The notes under the pieces are model-generated. The model saw only the letters and a program-made list of their open reading frames with translations, did not search any database and was not told the DNA's origin. The position numbers and the translations under genes are program-made. From CAIPVR01 sp049316905 (lineage in GTDB: Bacteria > Actinomycetota > Acidimicrobiia > Acidimicrobiales > Microtrichaceae), in contig JBMOJH010000070.1 of assembly GCA_049316905.1 (NCBI GenBank), forward strand, positions 1-17,613: a stretch of 17,613 nt of DNA, read 5' to 3'. Shown here piece after piece: positions 1-6,845 of this stretch. Every line of letters starts with the position of its first letter. The first letter of the stretch is position 1.

Positions 1-32
1 TCCCCGAGCAGCACATCCCCGGGAGGGTCACG

Positions 33-1352
33 ATGAGCCCCGCCAAAGGGATCGACACCGTCACGACCGACGGCACCGCCGCCGGGGAGCTCGGGGCCTT
101 CATCGACCGCTCCCCCACCCCGTTCCACGCCGTGGCCCAGGCCGCGGCCCTGCTGGCCGACGCCGGCTCCACCCCGCTCGACCCCACCGCGGAGTGGGGC
201 GCCGACGACGCTGCCGGTGCCGCGTTCGTGGTGCGCGACGGTTCGCTCGTGGCGTGGGGACCGTCCACCGACCCGACCGGGCCGATGCGGCTCATCGGCG
301 CGCACACCGACTCGCCGAACCTGCGGGTCCGGCCCCGGCCCGACACCGGGGCCGCGGGATGGCGCCAGGTCGGCGTGGAGGTCTACGGCGGGGCGCTCCT
401 GAACTCGTGGCTCGACCGCGACCTCGGCCTCGCCGGCCGGGTGGCGGTGCGCGGCGGCCCCGACGGGATCGTGCACCGGGCCTTCCGCACCGACGAGCCG
501 GTACTGCGGGTCCCGCAGCTCGCCATCCACCTCGACCGGGGTGTCAACGAGGGTCTCTCGCTCAACCCGCAGCAGCACCTCATCCCGGTGTGGGGCCTCG
601 GCGACCCCCACGAGGGGGATGTCGCTGCCTGGCTGGCCTCGCTCGTGGACGCGGCGCCCGCCGACGTGCTCGGCTGGGACGCCGCCTGCTTCGACGTGCA
701 GCCCTCGGCCCTGCTGGGCGTCGACGCGGAGCTGCTGGCCGCCCCCCGGCTCGACAACCTCTGCTCGTCGTGGGGCGCGGTGCAGGCGCTCCTCGCTGCC
801 GCCGCCGCACCACCGCCGCCGCAGGTGCCCGTCGTGGTGCTGTACGACCACGAGGAGGTGGGCTCCACCACCGCCACCGGCGCGGCCGGCGCGTGGCTCG
901 CCCAGGTGCTCGAACGGCGGTCTGCCGCCCTCGGGTCCGGGCGCCCCGAATTCCTACGGACCCTCGCCGGGTCCGTCCTGCTGTCGGCCGACATGGCGCA
1001 CGCGACCCACCCGAACTACCCCGAACGCCACGAGCCCCGGCACTGGATCCGCGCCGGGGGTGGCCCGGTGATCAAGCACAACGTGAACGCCCGCTACGCC
1101 ACCGACTCCCGGGGGGCAGCATGGTTCCGGCTCGCGTGCGCCGCCGCGGATGTGCCGGTGCAGGACTACTCCCACCGCGGTGACCTGCCGTGCGGGTCCA
1201 CGATCGGGCCGCTCGCCGCTGCGGGCCTCGCCGTCGACACGGTCGACATGGGGATGGGGATGCTCTCGATGCACTCCGCCCGCGAGCTGATGGCCGCGGC
1301 CGACGTCGAACTCCAGGACCGGGCGTTCACCGCCTGGTTCACCGCTCCCTGA
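33..1352 (+). CDS. apeB: M18 family zinc aminopeptidase
   Basis: Probable cytoplasmic metallo-aminopeptidase of family M18, which removes N-terminal residues from peptides using a two-zinc centre. At 439 residues it has the usual length for the bacterial M18 type (about 430). The N-terminal FIDRSPTPFHAV stretch (residues 23-34) is typical. The zinc and catalytic motifs are all visible: AHTDSP (His91), RLDN (Asp241), DHEEVGS (Glu274/Glu275), SADMAHA (Asp320) and MHSARE (His414). No signal peptide is present. The ATG start is supported by GGGAGGG at 21-27 with 5 nt spacing. It appears to be a single-gene unit: a strong hairpin element starts one base after its stop codon, and the next gene has its own -10 box. 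The family assignment is secure; the peptide substrate is unknown. Confidence 0.95.
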   Translation: MSPAKGIDTVTTDGTAAGELGAFIDRSPTPFHAVAQAAALLADAGSTPLDPTAEWGADDAAGAAFVVRDGSLVAWGPSTDPTGPMRLIGAHTDSPNLRVRPRPDTGAAGWRQVGVEVYGGALLNSWLDRDLGLAGRVAVRGGPDGIVHRAFRTDEPVLRVPQLAIHLDRGVNEGLSLNPQQHLIPVWGLGDPHEGDVAAWLASLVDAAPADVLGWDAACFDVQPSALLGVDAELLAAPRLDNLCSSWGAVQALLAAAAAPPPPQVPVVVLYDHEEVGSTTATGAAGAWLAQVLERRSAALGSGRPEFLRTLAGSVLLSADMAHATHPNYPERHEPRHWIRAGGGPVIKHNVNARYATDSRGAAWFRLACAAADVPVQDYSHRGDLPCGSTIGPLAAAGLAVDTVDMGMGMLSMHSARELMAAADVELQDRAFTAWFTAP

Positions 1353-1353
1353 T

Positions 1354-1412
1354 CCCCGCTCTGTGTCGCGTCGGCACACATATGTGTCGTCCAACGCGAC
1401 ACAGAGCCGGGG
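1354..1412 (+). repeat. Stop-adjacent hairpin element, copy 1
   Basis: The element begins one base after the stop codon of the M18 gene. The outer arms CTCTGTGTCGCGT (1359-1371) and ACGCGACACAGAG (1394-1406) are a perfect 13-bp inverted repeat. They are extended by CCCCG/CGGGG with one bulged C. The centre holds the perfect dyad ACACATATGTGT (1376-1387). A second copy lies at 15355-15416 on the other strand, with 36 of 48 core positions identical and no gaps. The position suggests a transcription terminator or 3' processing signal. There is no T-tract after the stem, so a classical intrinsic terminator is not certain. The next gene's -10 box starts 12 nt after the element. Confidence 0.8.
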
Positions 1413-1424
1413 AGGGAGCAGCGG

Positions 1425-1430
1425 TACAGT
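1425..1430 (+). promoter_or_regulatory. Candidate -10 box TACAGT for the F420 oxidoreductase operon
   Basis: TACAGT fits the TAnnnT pattern seen before several genes here. A start site about 7 nt downstream would give a leader of about 27 nt carrying the AGGGGG ribosome-binding site at 1452-1457. No convincing -35 box is visible. Confidence 0.45.
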
Positions 1431-1463
1431 CCGCCGGTCGGCTCGACACTCAGGGGGTCCCAC

Positions 1464-2381
1464 GTGGGCATCGGCATGAAGATCGGCATCAACGGCACCG
1501 GGCAGCTCTCGAGCCTCGACGGGATCATCGAGGCGGCCTCGCGGGCCGAGGCCGACGGCTTCGACTCGTTCTGGATCGCCCAGATCTTCGGCGTGGACGC
1601 CCTCACCGCCCTCGCGCTCACGGGTCGCCAGGTGCTGCGCATCGAGCTCGGCACCGCCGTGGTGCCCACGTACCCGCGGCACCCGATGATGCTGGCCTCC
1701 CAGGCGCTCACCGTGCAGCAGGCCACCCACGACCGCCTCTGCCTCGGCATCGGCCTCAGCCACCAGATCGTGGTGGAGCACATGTGGGGTTTCTCGTGGG
1801 AGAAGCCGGTGCGCCACATGCGCGAGTACCTCGACGCGCTCCTCCCCCTGCTCCGGGGTGAGGCCGCGGACGTGCACGGCGAGGACATCACCTGCGTCGG
1901 AGCGGTCGACGTGGGCGGCGTGACCCACCCGCCGGTGCTCGTGGCCGCGCTCGGCCCGCAGATGCTGAAGGTCACCGGCTCCCGGGGCTGCGGCACGATC
2001 ACCTGGTGCACGGGCATCCGCACGCTCGGCGAGCACATCGTGCCCACCATCACCGCCGCGGCCGAGGCGGCCGGCCATCCGGCGCCCCGCGTGGTGTGCG
2101 GCCTGCCGATCGCCGTGACCTCCGACGTGGAGGCCACCCACGCCCTCGCGGCAGAGCAGTTCGCCCTGTACGGCGGACTCCCCTCCTACGCGGCGATGCT
2201 CGAGCGGGAAGGCGTGACCGACCCGGCGGACGTGGCCATCATCGGCGAGGAGGCCCACGTGGAGGCCGAGCTGCGCCGCATGGCCGACGCGGGCGTCACC
2301 GACTTCGGCGCGGTGATCACCACCACGAGCCGCGAGGACCACGACCGCACCTGGGACCTCCTGAAGTCGCTCCGGGCCTGA
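1464..2381 (+). CDS. LLM class F420-dependent oxidoreductase
   Basis: Luciferase-like TIM-barrel oxidoreductase of 305 residues, the usual length of single-domain F420-dependent enzymes that use the deazaflavin F420 for hydride transfer. The N-terminal strand MKIGING (5-11) leads into DGFDSFWIAQ (31-40). The core block RLCLGIGLSHQ (91-101) followed by HMWGFSW (106-112) and RHMREYLDALLPLL (117-130) resembles the MSMEG_4879-like subgroup as I recall it; this placement is from memory. The C-terminal GVTDFGA is the usual last barrel strand. The GTG start is chosen because AGGGGG at 1452-1457 sits 6 nt upstream; the ATG at 1476 is the alternative. It is the first gene of a probable three-gene operon with a hydrolase and an SRPBCC protein. 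The substrate is unknown. Confidence 0.9.
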   Translation: MGIGMKIGINGTGQLSSLDGIIEAASRAEADGFDSFWIAQIFGVDALTALALTGRQVLRIELGTAVVPTYPRHPMMLASQALTVQQATHDRLCLGIGLSHQIVVEHMWGFSWEKPVRHMREYLDALLPLLRGEAADVHGEDITCVGAVDVGGVTHPPVLVAALGPQMLKVTGSRGCGTITWCTGIRTLGEHIVPTITAAAEAAGHPAPRVVCGLPIAVTSDVEATHALAAEQFALYGGLPSYAAMLEREGVTDPADVAIIGEEAHVEAELRRMADAGVTDFGAVITTTSREDHDRTWDLLKSLRA

Positions 2382-2443
2382 CCCGCGCCATCGCGCACCA
2401 TCGCGCGCCGTCTCCCGCTCCCCCGTTCCCTCTCCCCCACCGC

Positions 2444-3367
2444 ATGACGGATCCCACACCTCTCACCTTCACCACCCGCTCGGGCGCGCACCTCACCGCG
2501 GACGCGTGGGGCGACCCGACCCACCGGCCCGTGGTCCTCATCCACGGCGGCGGCCAGACCCGCCACTCGTGGGGCGGCACCGCCGCGGCCCTCGCCGCCG
2601 ATGGCTGGTACGCGGTGGCGTACGACCAGCGCGGCCACGGCACGTCCGACCGGGCCCCCGACCGCGACTACGCGAACGATCGGTTCGCCGAGGACTGCGT
2701 GGACGTCTGCCGGGAGCTCGAACGCCGTACCGGCACGGCGCCGGTGGCCGTCGGCGCATCGCTCGGCGGGCTCTCGGCGCTCCTCGCGGAGGGCGAGCTC
2801 GACCCGGGCTGCACCTCCGCGCTCGTGCTGGTCGACATCACCCCGCGGATGGAGCCCGACGGGGTACGCCGCATCGTGGGCTTCATGCTCGACAAGGTGG
2901 AGGACGGCTACGGCTCGCTCGAGGAGGCCGCCGCGGCCATTGCCGAGTACCAGCCCCACCGGCCGCCGCCCCGCGACCTGCGCGGCCTGGCGAAGAACCT
3001 CCGCCAGGACCCCGACGGGCGCTGGCGCTGGCACTGGGACCCCGACATGTTCCTGGGTCCGAGCCCGCTGGGAGCGGGCCGGAAGGAGTGGCACGCACCC
3101 GGTGACGGTCCCCCGCCGCGGGCACCCCGCTACGAGGCCGCCACCCGGGCCCTGCAGGTGCCCACGCTGCTGGTCCGCGGGCGCCTGTCGGACCTCGTGA
3201 GCGAGGAGACGGCGAAGGAGTTCCTCGAACTGCGACCCGATGCGCGCTTCGTGGACGTCTCCGAGGCCGGGCACATGGTGGCCGGTGACCGCAACGACGC
3301 CTTCACCGACGCCGTGCGCAGCTTCCTCGCGGAGCTCACCCCCTCCACCGGGACCACCGATGGCTGA
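2444..3367 (+). CDS. Alpha/beta hydrolase
   Basis: Serine hydrolase of 307 residues with the full alpha/beta-hydrolase signature. The oxyanion segment is HGGGQ (34-38) and the DQRGHGTSD block is at 61-69. The nucleophile elbow is GASLG (Ser106), the acid is probably Asp250 in RGRLSDLV, and the base is His277 in EAGHMV. The lid region, roughly 150-225, is rich in Arg, Trp and Pro. No signal peptide is present, so it is cytoplasmic. The reading frame stays open upstream into the preceding gene, but homology begins at this ATG. The 62-nt gap before it is C-rich and lacks a good ribosome-binding site, so translation may depend on the upstream gene. It overlaps the next gene by 8 nt (ATGGCTGA). 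It could be an esterase, epoxide hydrolase or C-C hydrolase; the sequence does not decide. Confidence 0.9.
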   Translation: MTDPTPLTFTTRSGAHLTADAWGDPTHRPVVLIHGGGQTRHSWGGTAAALAADGWYAVAYDQRGHGTSDRAPDRDYANDRFAEDCVDVCRELERRTGTAPVAVGASLGGLSALLAEGELDPGCTSALVLVDITPRMEPDGVRRIVGFMLDKVEDGYGSLEEAAAAIAEYQPHRPPPRDLRGLAKNLRQDPDGRWRWHWDPDMFLGPSPLGAGRKEWHAPGDGPPPRAPRYEAATRALQVPTLLVRGRLSDLVSEETAKEFLELRPDARFVDVSEAGHMVAGDRNDAFTDAVRSFLAELTPSTGTTDG

Positions 3368-3803
3368 CCAGGGATCCGGTACCCGGGTCATCGAGGCGCC
3401 CCTCGACGTGCTCTGGGACCTCGCCACCGACGTGGAGCGCTACCCGGAGTGGATGTCCGACGTGCGCTCCGCCGCGGTCGGGGGCCGTGACGCCGCGGGC
3501 CGGGCCACGGAGGCCACCTTCACCGTCGGGAGCTTCGGCCTCTCGAGCACCTACACCGTGGCCTACGCCTACGACCCGCCCGGGAGCTTCTCGTGGACCC
3601 TGGTCCGCAGCAACGAGATGCGCACCATGGACGGCGAGTACTCGTTCCGCGACCTGGGCGACGGGCGCACCGAGGTGACCTACCGGCTGTCGGTCGACCT
3701 GAAGATCCCGATGCTCGGGATGATCAAGCGCCGGGCCGAGTCGACGATCATCGGCCACGCCCTCGGCGGGCTCGCCGCGGAGGCGGCGCGCCGCACCGGT
3801 TGA
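3360..3803 (+). CDS. SRPBCC family protein (polyketide cyclase/START-like)
   Basis: Small single-domain protein of 147 residues with the helix-grip fold signature of the SRPBCC superfamily. The N-terminal strand ends in IEAP (11-14), then comes VLWDLATDVERYPEWM (17-32), the block most typical of the family. Alternating strands follow (EATFTVGSFGLSSTYTV, FSWTLVRSNEMRTMDGEYSF, TEVTYRLSVDL), and a long C-terminal helix (about 122-146) closes the hydrophobic pocket. Members bind or modify hydrophobic ligands such as lipids or polyketides. The start overlaps the end of the hydrolase gene by 8 nt, implying translational coupling. Its operon partners suggest a shared hydrophobic substrate, which is inference. 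Confidence 0.85.
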   Translation: MADQGSGTRVIEAPLDVLWDLATDVERYPEWMSDVRSAAVGGRDAAGRATEATFTVGSFGLSSTYTVAYAYDPPGSFSWTLVRSNEMRTMDGEYSFRDLGDGRTEVTYRLSVDLKIPMLGMIKRRAESTIIGHALGGLAAEAARRTG

Positions 3804-3817
3804 GCAGGACCGGTTGA
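3795..3817 (+). repeat. Direct repeat duplicating the end of the SRPBCC gene
   Basis: ACCGGTTGA occurs at 3795-3803, where its last three bases are the stop codon, and again at 3809-3817, a period of 14 bp. It lies in the short gap between convergent genes. Confidence 0.7.
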
Positions 3818-3838
3818 TGAGTCCCCGGACCGGACCGC

Positions 3839-4459
3839 TCAGAGCGCCACCTGCACCGGCGGCAGGGTCACCTCGAACGGGTCGAGCGGCACCGGGCGCA
3901 TTCCCGAAGGACCGCCCAGGAAGGCCACCGACGCATCGGTGATCCGCAGGTTCGGCGCCGAGAGGGTCACCGTGCGGGCGGCCACGTCGAGTGTGGCGGA
4001 CTGCACCGATGCCGCACCGGCGAACTCCACCGTGAAGCCCACCGTGCCCACCACGGCGCCGAAGCAGCTCAGCGTGAGCGTGCCGGCCGACAGCGAGGCG
4101 CGGGGCAGGTCCACACGGGCACCGGGGAGGGTGAGGGTCCCGCGCTCGAGGTCCACCTGCACGGCCGCGAGCGTGAGCGTGGCGCCCGGGATCGACACCG
4201 AGGCCGTGGTGGCCGTGGCGGTGCACGTGCCGAGACCCCCGAACACCGGGAACGTGTTGGAGAAGGTCTGCGGCGGGATCGTCACGCCGAGCTGGTACGT
4301 CCCGCCGCTGAACAGGTCGGGCGTGGGTGTGGTGCCGTCGGGCGACGGGGTGCACGCCGCCCCGAGCAGGGCCACCGCCACCAGTGCCACCGCCACCAGT
4401 CCCCGGCGGCCGTTGCCCCTGGCGGTTCCCCGCCCCGTTCCGTGCGTGGTCGTCTCCAT
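3839..4459 (-). CDS. Secreted lipoprotein of unknown function
   Basis: Predicted lipoprotein of 206 residues. The N-terminus has a basic region (RGTARGNGRRG, 10-20), a hydrophobic stretch LVAVALVAVALLGAA (21-35) and Cys36, matching a relaxed lipobox LGAAC. The mature part after a Thr/Pro linker is almost entirely short alternating hydrophobic segments (for example ASVSIPGATLTLAAVQVDL, GTLTLPGARVDL, ASLSAGTLTLS). This suggests an all-beta domain, and the recurring PGA-type turns hint at internal repetition. Two further cysteines (79 and 132) could form a disulfide. I do not recognise a named family. The ATG is preferred because it directly precedes the signal peptide and has a GGGGG stretch about 8 nt upstream; an open frame continues further upstream but with shadow-like composition. 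It converges with the SRPBCC gene and diverges from the J-domain gene. Confidence 0.8.
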   Translation of the reverse strand: METTTHGTGRGTARGNGRRGLVAVALVAVALLGAACTPSPDGTTPTPDLFSGGTYQLGVTIPPQTFSNTFPVFGGLGTCTATATTASVSIPGATLTLAAVQVDLERGTLTLPGARVDLPRASLSAGTLTLSCFGAVVGTVGFTVEFAGAASVQSATLDVAARTVTLSAPNLRITDASVAFLGGPSGMRPVPLDPFEVTLPPVQVAL

Positions 4460-4540
4460 CGTCGGTGCCCCCGGGCTGTCGTGCGGCGCCCCGTCCGGCG
4501 CCGGCCGACCGGTCCTACGGCCCGCCCCGGCGGCGACTTG

Positions 4541-4561
4541 ACCCTTCGGGCGGGGAAGGGT
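4541..4561. promoter_or_regulatory. 7-bp perfect dyad in the divergent intergenic region
   Basis: ACCCTTC (4541-4547) and GAAGGGT (4555-4561) flank a 7-nt GGGCGGG centre. The dyad lies in the 153-nt region between the divergent lipoprotein and J-domain genes, so it could be an operator. Chance occurrence in such GC-rich DNA is possible. Confidence 0.3.
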
Positions 4562-4600
4562 CCGTTCGACCCACCTGCGGTGCGCAACCGGCACCGGGGG

Positions 4601-4606
4601 TACCTT
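4601..4606 (+). promoter_or_regulatory. Leaderless-type -10 box TACCTT for the J-domain gene
   Basis: TACCTT is followed by 6 nt and then the GTG start codon. This is the geometry expected of a leaderless transcript in actinobacteria, and no Shine-Dalgarno sequence is needed to explain the start. Confidence 0.5.
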
Positions 4607-4612
4607 CCCGGG

Positions 4613-5239
4613 GTGCGCATCGAGGAGGCCCGGGCCGTGCTGGGGGTGACCGCGGACGCCGACGCGGACTCGCTGCGCGCCGCCTACCGCCGCCTGCTCC
4701 TGCGCACCCACCCCGACGTGAGCGGCCGGGGCGACGCCACCGATGCCACCGTCCGCCTCACCACCGCCTACACCGTGCTGCTCCGTCGCGACGACCGGGG
4801 TCCCGGCGACGCCGGGGCGCCCCGGGGCACGCGGGACGGCCGGGCGACACCCCCGCCGGAGGAGGCCCCCTCCCCGGGTGCGACGCCCGCCGGGCCGTCA
4901 TCCACGCGGCCGCCGATCGGAGCGGTGCTCGTGGACGACGACACCATCGCGGTGCCCGCACCCGGCGACGAAACGCTGCTGCTCGTCATGGAGACCGCCC
5001 ACGCGCTCGGTGAGATCTCCTACCTCGACCCCTCCGCGGGGCTGGTGGAGGTGATCGTCGAGTTCGTGGAGGCCCCGACCAGCTCGGTGCTGCTGTGCCT
5101 GCAGGGCCGGGCCACCGGCGTGACCGACGTGTTCTGCACGGTCGAGCCGCTGAGCGGCGGCGAGGCCCCACCGGCCGACGCCGTCACCCGCCTGGTGCTC
5201 GCCACGCTGCAGGAACGCTCCACCCTCGCGTCCGACTGA
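4613..5239 (+). CDS. J-domain protein with unassigned C-terminal domain
   Basis: Protein of 208 residues with an N-terminal J-domain (about 1-60). ARAVLGVTADADADSLRAAY forms helices I-II, the HPD motif (34-36, in THPDVSG) is intact, and TAYTVLLRRD is helix III. J-domains stimulate the ATPase of Hsp70 (DnaK). A Gly/Pro/Ala-rich linker runs from about 61 to 102. The rest (about 103-208) is a compact, hydrophobic, acidic domain (for example TLLLVMETAHALGEISYLD and LVEVIVEFVEAPTSSVLLCLQG). It resembles neither the zinc-finger nor the C-terminal peptide-binding domains of DnaJ or CbpA, and I do not recognise it. The GTG start places the J-domain at residue 1 and sits 6 nt after TACCTT. It converges with the first aldehyde dehydrogenase, with a 25-nt gap. 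Confidence 0.85.
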   Translation: MRIEEARAVLGVTADADADSLRAAYRRLLLRTHPDVSGRGDATDATVRLTTAYTVLLRRDDRGPGDAGAPRGTRDGRATPPPEEAPSPGATPAGPSSTRPPIGAVLVDDDTIAVPAPGDETLLLVMETAHALGEISYLDPSAGLVEVIVEFVEAPTSSVLLCLQGRATGVTDVFCTVEPLSGGEAPPADAVTRLVLATLQERSTLASD

Positions 5240-5264
5240 ATCCCGATGGATCAGACGAGGCAGT

Positions 5265-6818
5265 TCAGGCGCGGCGGCCGAGCTTCGTGCGCAGGTTCGA
5301 TCCGAAGCGCAGCCGCATCGAGCGGATGCCCAGCGCGTCGAGGCCCTTCGGCACCGGGAACCACCACACCTCGCGCGGTGTGGGCACCTTCTGGCCGAGG
5401 ACCGACTTCACGTTCGAGAACTCCCGCAGCCCCTCGGCGCCGTGCACCCGGCCGATACCCGACTCCTTCACGCCGCCGAACGGCAGGCCCACCACGGCGT
5501 AGCTCACGATGCAGTCGTTGATGCAGACGTTGCCGGCCTCCAGCTCCTCCGCGATCGCTGCGCCGCGGGCCGCGTCACCGGTCCACACGGAACTGTTCAG
5601 CCCGTAGTCGGAGTCGTTGGCGAGGCGCACCGCCTCGTCCGCACCGTCGACCTTCATGATCGGCAGGACCGGCCCGAAGGTCTCCTCGCGCATCACGTCC
5701 ATCGTGTGGTCCACGTCGACCAGCACGGTCGGCGGGTACCAGTACCCCGGCCGGTCGAGGCGCTCCCCGCCGAGCAGCACGGTGGCACCCTTGGCCACCG
5801 CGTCGGCCACGTGGCGCTCCACCACCTCCACCTGCGGCGGGAAGGTCATCGAGCCGATGTCGCCGGTGCCCGAGTCGTCCTGACGGATCGCGGCGGTCTC
5901 GGCGAGCACGCGGTCCACGAACTCGTCGTACACCGGGGCCTCGACGTACACCCGCTCCACCGACATGCAGGTCTGGCCCGCGTTCTGCATCGACCCCCAC
6001 ACGGCACCCCGGGCGGCACGGGTCACGTCCGCATCCGCGAGCACCACCATCGGGTCCTTGCCGCCGAGCTCGAGCAGCACCGGGGTGAGCGTGTCGGCGG
6101 CCGCGGCCATGACCCGCTTGCCGGTGCGGGCGGAACCGGTGAACGCCACCTTGTCCACGCCGGAGCGCACGAGCGCCTCACCCGTGGCGCCGCCGCCGGT
6201 GACCACCTGCACGAGGTCGCCCCATGTGTCGTCCTCGAACAGCGAGCCGATCGCGAGGCCGACGGTTGGGGTGACCTCCGACGGCTTCAGCACCACGGCG
6301 TTGCCGGCGAACAGCGCGCTCAGGGTGGGCGTCATCGACAGCGTGAACGGGTAGTTCCACGGGCTGATCACCCCGATCACGCCCATCGGCTCGTAGCGCT
6401 TCCACGCCGACTTGTGCAGCATCGTGCCGGGCGAAACGGGTTGGGGCCGCAGCACGCGCGCCCCGTTGCGCACGTACCACTCCATGGTCTCGCACACGGC
6501 CATCAGCTCGGTCGTGACGGCCTCGGCGCGCTGCTTGCCGGTCTCCGAGCAGATCACCTCCACGAGCTCCTCGGCGCGGTCGAGCAGCCGGTCGCGCACC
6601 GCGAGCAGGTGACGGGCGCGCTCCTTGTACCGCAGGCCGCCCCACGCAGGGGCCACCGCCCGGGCCCGGGCCACGGCGGCGCGGACCTCCTCGGCGGACT
6701 GGTCGGGCACCACGGCGATCGTCACGCCGGTCCGGGGGTCGACGGTCTCGATGACCGGTCGGTCGCCGGGGGCGGGGGCGGCCGAGGGTCCGGTGGCCCG
6801 GTCGGAGGTGAGCGTCAT
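5265..6818 (-). CDS. NAD(P)-dependent aldehyde dehydrogenase (possibly succinate-semialdehyde type)
   Basis: ALDH-superfamily enzyme oxidising an aldehyde to the acid, 517 residues from the ATG used here; the positions below count from the GTG 9 nt upstream. All key residues are present: SPWN with Asn158, LKPSE with Lys181, FTGSARTG (229-236) for the nucleotide, LELGGKDP with general base Glu253, NAGQTC with nucleophile Cys287, and EETFGP (381-386). The sequence around NAGQTCMSVERVYV resembles the ALDH families 15/22 and GabD2-type group, as I recall it. A 40-residue C-terminal tail rich in Arg and aromatic residues follows the usual end of the fold. The ATG is chosen because TAGCGT lies 7 nt upstream, as at other leaderless starts here; the alternative GTG at 6827 would overlap that box. 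The substrate is not certain. Confidence 0.92.
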   Translation of the reverse strand: MTLTSDRATGPSAAPAPGDRPVIETVDPRTGVTIAVVPDQSAEEVRAAVARARAVAPAWGGLRYKERARHLLAVRDRLLDRAEELVEVICSETGKQRAEAVTTELMAVCETMEWYVRNGARVLRPQPVSPGTMLHKSAWKRYEPMGVIGVISPWNYPFTLSMTPTLSALFAGNAVVLKPSEVTPTVGLAIGSLFEDDTWGDLVQVVTGGGATGEALVRSGVDKVAFTGSARTGKRVMAAAADTLTPVLLELGGKDPMVVLADADVTRAARGAVWGSMQNAGQTCMSVERVYVEAPVYDEFVDRVLAETAAIRQDDSGTGDIGSMTFPPQVEVVERHVADAVAKGATVLLGGERLDRPGYWYPPTVLVDVDHTMDVMREETFGPVLPIMKVDGADEAVRLANDSDYGLNSSVWTGDAARGAAIAEELEAGNVCINDCIVSYAVVGLPFGGVKESGIGRVHGAEGLREFSNVKSVLGQKVPTPREVWWFPVPKGLDALGIRSMRLRFGSNLRTKLGRRA

Positions 6819-6825
6819 GGCGCGC

Positions 6826-6831
6826 ACGCTA
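6826..6831 (-). promoter_or_regulatory. Leaderless-type -10 box TAGCGT for the first aldehyde dehydrogenase
   Basis: On the minus strand TAGCGT is followed by 7 nt (GCGCGCC) and then the ATG at 6818. The geometry matches the boxes before the J-domain, 2OG oxygenase and second ALDH genes. It favours the ATG over the in-frame GTG at 6827. Confidence 0.5.
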
Positions 6832-6845
6832 CCCCCGACGACACG

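Noticed and set aside
2006..2443. N-terminal extension of the alpha/beta hydrolase into the oxidoreductase gene
   Set aside because: The extension overlaps coding sequence of the upstream gene and has shadow composition; the fold begins at the ATG at 2444.
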